57,730 bases of DNA from a virus: positions 1-57,730 of the IMG/VR virus record IMGVR_UViG_3300045141_000380, one strand, 5' to 3'. Under the pieces are notes generated by a model. The model did not search any database, was not told the DNA's origin, and saw nothing but the letters and a program-made list of their open reading frames with translations. This document shows positions 54,603 through 57,730 of this stretch, piece after piece (positions within the stretch are counted from its first letter, which is position 1; every line of letters starts with the position of its first letter). The position numbers were made by a program, and so were the translations under genes.

Positions 54603-54782
54603 ATGGCGCCAAACGAAGCCCCTGAATGCCCGCGCTGTGCTGAATTGCGAGGCCGCTCCGTCAAGATGAGCACAGTAAAGAATGGACCGCGCAACATAGC
54701 CACCGCATACGAGTGTCCGAGTTGTGATTATGTGATTCCACTCGCAAATTTTACGCCCTTCTCGGAACGCCGAGGCGTGTGA
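54603..54782 (+). CDS. Small zinc-ribbon protein (59 aa)
   Basis: APNEAPECPRCAELRGRSVK ... TAYECPSCDYVIPLANFTPF: two CxxC knuckles forming a zinc ribbon. Just below common gene-finder size limits. Follows the previous gene by six bases. Ribosome site weak (CCAAG). Confidence 0.58.
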   Translation: MAPNEAPECPRCAELRGRSVKMSTVKNGPRNIATAYECPSCDYVIPLANFTPFSERRGV

Positions 54783-54783
54783 T

Positions 54784-54953
54784 AAGCATGCCCTCGCGTA
54801 GGCGGGGGCATCCCGTGCTGGTACGATGGCGGTTGTTTCCGAGGGGCCGTTTGTCCTTCGGTCCCTCCTCGCGAAGGCGGGGAACGACTGTTCATCCAGG
54901 CTCTCCGGGATTGCTGTCCCGGGGAGCCGACCCCCGCCTGCGCGGGGGCAAGC
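54784..54953. repeat. Two GC palindromes of the dispersed family
   Basis: GCATGCCCTCGCGTAGGCGG begins the first copy (about 54786-54813, ending GGGGCATCCCG); CCCCCGCCTGCGCGGGGG (about 54931-54948) is the second. The space between them holds Arg/Pro-rich false frames but no gene. Same family as 2153, 46799 and 53456. Confidence 0.55.
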
Positions 54954-54974
54954 TTTTGGGGAAAAGGCGCGCTG

Positions 54975-55460
54975 ATGACCGAGGAGGCTCATGAGATTGC
55001 GATCCGGCTTGCGGACGAGGGCGTTCCTCTTGGTGCGATTGCGCGCTCGGTGCAACTACCTTCCGAAGAGCTGCGCCGGCATCTGTGTCTGGCGCGCGAC
55101 GCTGGGCGGCTGATATCGCTTCCGCGTCCTGACTGGCCACCCGGTTATCCGCGCGAGGAACGTGCGGTTGAGCTGTCGCGGCAGATTGTGAGCGACCGCG
55201 AGGCGTTGGCGATGGCGGCCAGGCAGATGTTCGATTTGACTCCTATTGAGGCCGATTTGTTCCTGCTGCTGCTGCAGCCCGGCATGATCCGGCGCGACGT
55301 TATGACCTCGACCCGGACGACGCATGTTCACGTGCATCGTCTGCGCAAGCATCTCTCCCCCTTTGGACTTCACATCGGCACTTTATATGGCGCCGGCTAC
55401 AAGCTGTATCCCGACCGCCGGCGCGCGATGGATTTGCTGCTGGGGCGGGAGGCGGCCTGA
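54975..55460 (+). CDS. Winged-helix regulator (OmpR C-terminal-like), late-control candidate
   Basis: 161 aa. N-terminal HTH-like AHEIAIRLADEGVPLGAIAR SVQLPSEELRRHL; C-terminal winged helix FDLTPIEADLFLLLLQPGMI RRDVMTSTRTTHVHVHRLRK HLSPFGLHIGTLYGAGYKL, very close in pattern to OmpR/CtrA-type DNA-binding domains (xLTxxExxLL...VHVHRLRxKL...I.TxxGxGYxL). No receiver domain. Could activate late genes or mimic a host regulator such as CtrA. Confidence 0.75.
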   Translation: MTEEAHEIAIRLADEGVPLGAIARSVQLPSEELRRHLCLARDAGRLISLPRPDWPPGYPREERAVELSRQIVSDREALAMAARQMFDLTPIEADLFLLLLQPGMIRRDVMTSTRTTHVHVHRLRKHLSPFGLHIGTLYGAGYKLYPDRRRAMDLLLGREAA

Positions 55461-55464
55461 CCAC

Positions 55465-55785
55465 ATGGCTCACAGGCATCCGACGAAGCGTTGCGACAGC
55501 TGCGCATTCTGGGCACGGGGCGCTGAATGGCCGTTCGATGAAAGGCGTCATCCCGACGACCGGACGGCATCCTGTCGCCGATACGCGCCGCGCTCGTCGA
55601 CAGGCGAATTCGAATACCAGGTGCTGAACCTGTTATCCACGATTGCATGGCAAGTCGGCGATCGTGGCGAAAAGAACCAGTTGGAGCACGGCGACTGGGA
55701 AGAAGCCGCTGTCCATGTGTCATGCTGGCCCTCTACGCACGGGTGCGATTGGTGTGGCGAGTGGAAGCCGCAGGACGTCATATGA
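55465..55785 (+). CDS. Cysteine-rich small protein (106 aa)
   Basis: AHRHPTKRCDSCAFWARGAE, ASCRRYAPRSSTGEFEYQVL, CWPSTHGCDWCGEWKP: paired Cys as CDSC and CDWC plus SCRRY, probably a zinc or Fe-S binding fold. The C-terminal W(P)xTxxxDWCGEWxP is recurrent in small phage/bacterial proteins. Five bases after the regulator gene. Confidence 0.65.
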   Translation: MAHRHPTKRCDSCAFWARGAEWPFDERRHPDDRTASCRRYAPRSSTGEFEYQVLNLLSTIAWQVGDRGEKNQLEHGDWEEAAVHVSCWPSTHGCDWCGEWKPQDVI

Positions 55786-55839
55786 TCGACGCGCCCCACG
55801 TGCTATCAAGCAGCCAACAGACAACAAGGAGACGAAGCC

Positions 55840-56298
55840 ATGCAAGGCTATCTGGCGATGATCATTCCGGTCGGCGGCGGCGGTCCCGTCGATCCGGGCT
55901 ATGGGCACCCTGGCGCCGACGGCGGCGGCAAGCCCATCTTCCACCCTGGCCACCCGGACCATGGCCTCCCGAGCGGCCCCGGCCATGTCTCCCCGCCGAT
56001 CTGGCATCCTGGGCACCCCGACCACGGGCTTCCCAGCTCACCGGGGCATCCGGCCAACCGTCCCCCAGGCAGCTACCCCGGCCGGCCGGATCAGGGCTTG
56101 CCGTGGGCACCGGGACATCCCGACGCGGGCCTGCCGGTTCCTCCCGGCATCACGCTCCCCGCCCCGCCCGCCGATCTTGCGAGCAAGCTGATCGTCCTCT
56201 GGCACGTTCCCGGCCAGACTGAGTGGCACGGCAAGGCGTTCGAGCCCGGCCACCCCGACGCTGGTCTGCCGCCTTCGGAAGCCCAGCCCAAGGCGTAA
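55840..56298 (+). CDS. Pro/Gly/His repeat protein (152 aa)
   Basis: Good site AAGGAGACG before the ATG. Imperfect repeats of the form HPGHPDHGLPS: at residues ~35, 56, 74, 86 and 137 (PGHPDAGLP). A hydrophobic strand stretch LASKLIVLWHVPGQTEWHG interrupts. Such PGHPDxGLP repeat proteins occur widely in alphaproteobacterial phages; no role is known. A surface or virion decoration function is possible. Confidence 0.7.
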   Translation: MQGYLAMIIPVGGGGPVDPGYGHPGADGGGKPIFHPGHPDHGLPSGPGHVSPPIWHPGHPDHGLPSSPGHPANRPPGSYPGRPDQGLPWAPGHPDAGLPVPPGITLPAPPADLASKLIVLWHVPGQTEWHGKAFEPGHPDAGLPPSEAQPKA

Positions 56299-56352
56299 CT
56301 CCCGACCCCTTCTGTGAGACAATGAACCGATACGTGAGCATGAAGATCATAC

Positions 56353-56375
56353 GCATGCGGGTAGCGCCCGCATGC
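56353..56375 (+). terminator. Perfect hairpin in the leader of the next gene
   Basis: GCATGCGGG (56353-56361) and CCCGCATGC (56367-56375) with a five-base loop. It sits between the repeat protein and the gene at 56389, whose ribosome site GGAG follows directly. May be a terminator or translational control hairpin. Confidence 0.45.
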
Positions 56376-56388
56376 ATGGAGATCAATC

Positions 56389-56634
56389 ATGCGAAGTCGA
56401 GCATTTAGACGTCACCAGGTCAGCAGACACATGTGGCGTCGGCTGAAGGAAGATCGGAACCAGCATTACGATCAGTTGAATTGTCCTTGCTGGACCAATC
56501 GCAAGGCGATGGCAAGGTTCAAAGAGCAGCCGCAGGTTTGCAGCGGCGATTGTTGCGGAAATCAGCGACATGCCTTCGGTCGCAAAAACCCGACGATGCA
56601 GGAACGTCGGTTTATAACCAGCTATTCACTGTAA
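56389..56634 (+). CDS. Small Cys-rich phage protein (81 aa)
   Basis: GGAG seven bases before the ATG. RRHQVSRHMWRRLKEDRNQH ... NRKAMARFKEQPQVCSGDCC GNQRHAFGRKNPTMQERRF matches a frequent phage pattern (CSCxxCGNPRxxFxxxTxQERR). Basic with a zinc-like CSGDCCGN. Converges with the minus-strand genes behind terminase, overlapping by nine bases. Confidence 0.65.
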   Translation: MRSRAFRRHQVSRHMWRRLKEDRNQHYDQLNCPCWTNRKAMARFKEQPQVCSGDCCGNQRHAFGRKNPTMQERRFITSYSL

Positions 56635-56868
56635 GTGTCCGTGCCGTTCGTGGCTTTCGAGTTCTTCGGCAAGCTCATCCTGCACCCGGCGGGTGGCGTC
56701 GATCGCCACCTGCTTGATGGCGTTGATTGTCGCCAGATCGTCCTTGGTCAGGGTGCCATTGGTTGCCTTGCTCTTGAAGAGCGCGACCGCTTCTTTCACC
56801 TTCAGCTTGATCTCATGCAGCTTTTCCTGGGCATCGATGACCGCGATGTGAGGGTCCTTGGTGGGCAT
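56626..56868 (-). CDS. Helical hypothetical protein (80 aa)
   Basis: ATG at 56868 chosen for GGAG upstream; the frame is open a further ten codons. PTKDPHIAVIDAQEKLHEIK LKVKEAVALFKSKATNGTLT KDDLATINAIKQVAIDATRR: a two-helix coiled coil. Located downstream of terL and a tiny gene; unknown role. Confidence 0.55.
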   Translation of the reverse strand: MPTKDPHIAVIDAQEKLHEIKLKVKEAVALFKSKATNGTLTKDDLATINAIKQVAIDATRRVQDELAEELESHERHGHLQ

Positions 56869-56872
56869 GGGA

Positions 56873-57016
56873 TCACTCCGAGGGCCGTTTTCTGGCATTC
56901 CGTTCAGCTTCTATGGCAGTTTTGAGTTTTTCGTATGCGGCCCACATATCACCGCTCGGACATTCGTACGCTATTTGATTAGCGAGCAAAGCCAACGCTT
57001 GATCCACATTTTCCAT
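56873..57016 (-). CDS. Tiny hypothetical protein downstream of terminase (47 aa)
   Basis: MENVDQALALLANQIAYECP SGDMWAAYEKLKTAIEAERN, helical and acidic. AAAGAAGAAG precedes the ATG at moderate distance; stop lies five bases before the next start. The tight terL - 47 aa - 80 aa chain supports it. Confidence 0.55.
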   Translation of the reverse strand: MENVDQALALLANQIAYECPSGDMWAAYEKLKTAIEAERNARKRPSE

Positions 57017-57041
57017 ATGCTTTACTTCTTCTTTCGCGCGA

Positions 57042-57730
57042 TTACGTCCACCCTGCTGCGCTCACCCGTGGCCGCTCCTGCCTTCTGGTCCGCGGCACCA
57101 GCCGGCGCGCCAGCTCCTGCACCAGGCCGCCGCTGACGATCAAAGAGGCGTATTGCAAGTCATCGCAAACGTGTGAGAAGCCCTCCACGTCGAACTTCTC
57201 GGGAACAGCGCGTAGCGCGCCCTCGCGGTGCCGCTTGAACCGGTAGCCCCCGTTCATGGCGCGCACCAGCATGGGGCACCCCGCGCCGTTGATCACCAGC
57301 GCCGGACCGCCATTGACTTGGCGCCCCAGCAGTTGCTCCACAGCCCGCAGCCGCTTGTCAATGTCGTTGGTCGGCGCCGGAAACGCCGGCAGCCCAAGCC
57401 GCTTTAAGGCATCGAAGCAGCTCTCCTCCGAGATGGTTCCCTTGGCGACCCCTGACGGATCGCCGACCACCACGAACTTCGCGCCTGAATACTTTCCCGA
57501 ATAAAGCCGCGGCCGCACGTTCTGCTCGATGTGCTTTTCCAATCCGATATTGGTGGCGGCGATCTCCTCGTGCACCAGCAGCCTTCCGAGATGGTCGACC
57601 TGACAGATCAGCGTCCACGGATTGCGGCCGAAGTCCTGGGCCAGAATCAGATTGTAGCCCGGCACCACCATGGTTTCCCGCACGTGGAACGCCCGATTGA
57701 AGGTGGCCCGGAACACCGCCTCGCCCGATG
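57042..57730 (-). CDS. terL: Terminase large subunit, C-terminal nuclease part (5' end outside window)
   Basis: 229 codons up to the right edge, in frame (SGEAVFRATFNRAFHVRE at the truncated end). The RNase H-like nuclease: Asp in LILAQDFGRNPWT, second Asp in FVVVGDPSGVAKG, third acidic pair in FSHVCDDLQYASLIV, the classical three-metal-ligand pattern. The ATPase lies beyond the window. It packages DNA into the prohead. It is on the minus strand while scaffold/capsid are on plus, an unusual split of the packaging and head genes. Confidence 0.9.
   Translation of the reverse strand, partial: SGEAVFRATFNRAFHVRETMVVPGYNLILAQDFGRNPWTLICQVDHLGRLLVHEEIAATNIGLEKHIEQNVRPRLYSGKYSGAKFVVVGDPSGVAKGTISEESCFDALKRLGLPAFPAPTNDIDKRLRAVEQLLGRQVNGGPALVINGAGCPMLVRAMNGGYRFKRHREGALRAVPEKFDVEGFSHVCDDLQYASLIVSGGLVQELARRLVPRTRRQERPRVSAAGWT

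Noticed and set aside
54784-54953. Possible rho-independent terminators
   Set aside because: The palindromes have no T-tracts and match a dispersed repeat family, so they are listed as repeats, though they may still influence transcription.
56323-56408. 28-aa frame with ATG 56323
   Set aside because: Overlaps a perfect hairpin and the better-supported gene at 56389; no ribosome site.

Overview
The window is almost wholly a temperate, tailed-phage genome, most likely short-tailed, from an alphaproteobacterial host, probably Rhizobiales/Bradyrhizobium-like. The evidence is the high GC, VPLPA-CTERM proteins, Bradyrhizobium-type GC palindromes and an attachment core made of the 3' half of a tRNA-Pro(GGG) gene. 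Phage genes lie on both sides of that core and terminase sits at the right edge. The window therefore looks like a permuted or excised phage genome carrying attP rather than a prophage flanked by host DNA. Both edges cut genes: a glycosyltransferase-like gene on the left and the large terminase on the right.

Layout. 0-2.3 kb: two sugar-modifying genes and small charged proteins. 2.3-4.6 kb: lysis module (amidase plus two small membrane proteins), invaded by an HNH homing endonuclease. 4.3-5.9 kb: fibre-related paralogues. 6.0-11.3 kb: small virion-associated proteins, scaffold, and a major capsid gene split into three exons by two group I introns; one intron carries a LAGLIDADG endonuclease and a GIY-YIG endonuclease follows the last exon. 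11.6-33.4 kb: connectors, an array of collagen-like fibre genes, a 755-aa nozzle-like protein, an HNH endonuclease on the opposite strand, three tandem paralogues, and two very large proteins of ejection-protein type (904 and 1334 aa). 33.4-36 kb (minus): a DUF927-type helicase and a run of tiny genes, with a parS-like site. 36.1-36.5 kb: attP with flanking direct repeats.

36.5-44.1 kb (minus, one long operon): integrase, excisionase-like protein, HTH regulator, DnaA domain IV-like protein, RecT and YqaJ-type exonuclease, two VPLPA-CTERM secreted proteins and small membrane proteins. 44.1-44.9 kb: an immunity region with a cI-like and a cro-like gene. Left and right promoters share the same architecture, with an operator sitting exactly in the 17-bp spacer. 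45-51.3 kb (plus): accessory and replication operon with an MT-A70 methylase, several nucleases, and a replication protein whose gene contains an iteron-like cluster. 51.3-51.96 kb is a control region. 52-56.6 kb: many small genes, several preceded by a repeated, covarying hairpin leader ending in GAAAGGACA. 56.6-57.7 kb (minus): two small genes downstream of terL.

How it fits together. The repressor probably holds both early operons off from pL and pR. The left operon supplies integration/excision and RecT/exonuclease recombination. The right operon supplies replication and DNA modification. The strand-coherent 1-33 kb block builds virions and lyses the cell. Homing elements have entered conserved late genes (capsid, amidase). 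The VPLPA-CTERM pair is the clearest lysogenic-conversion candidate.
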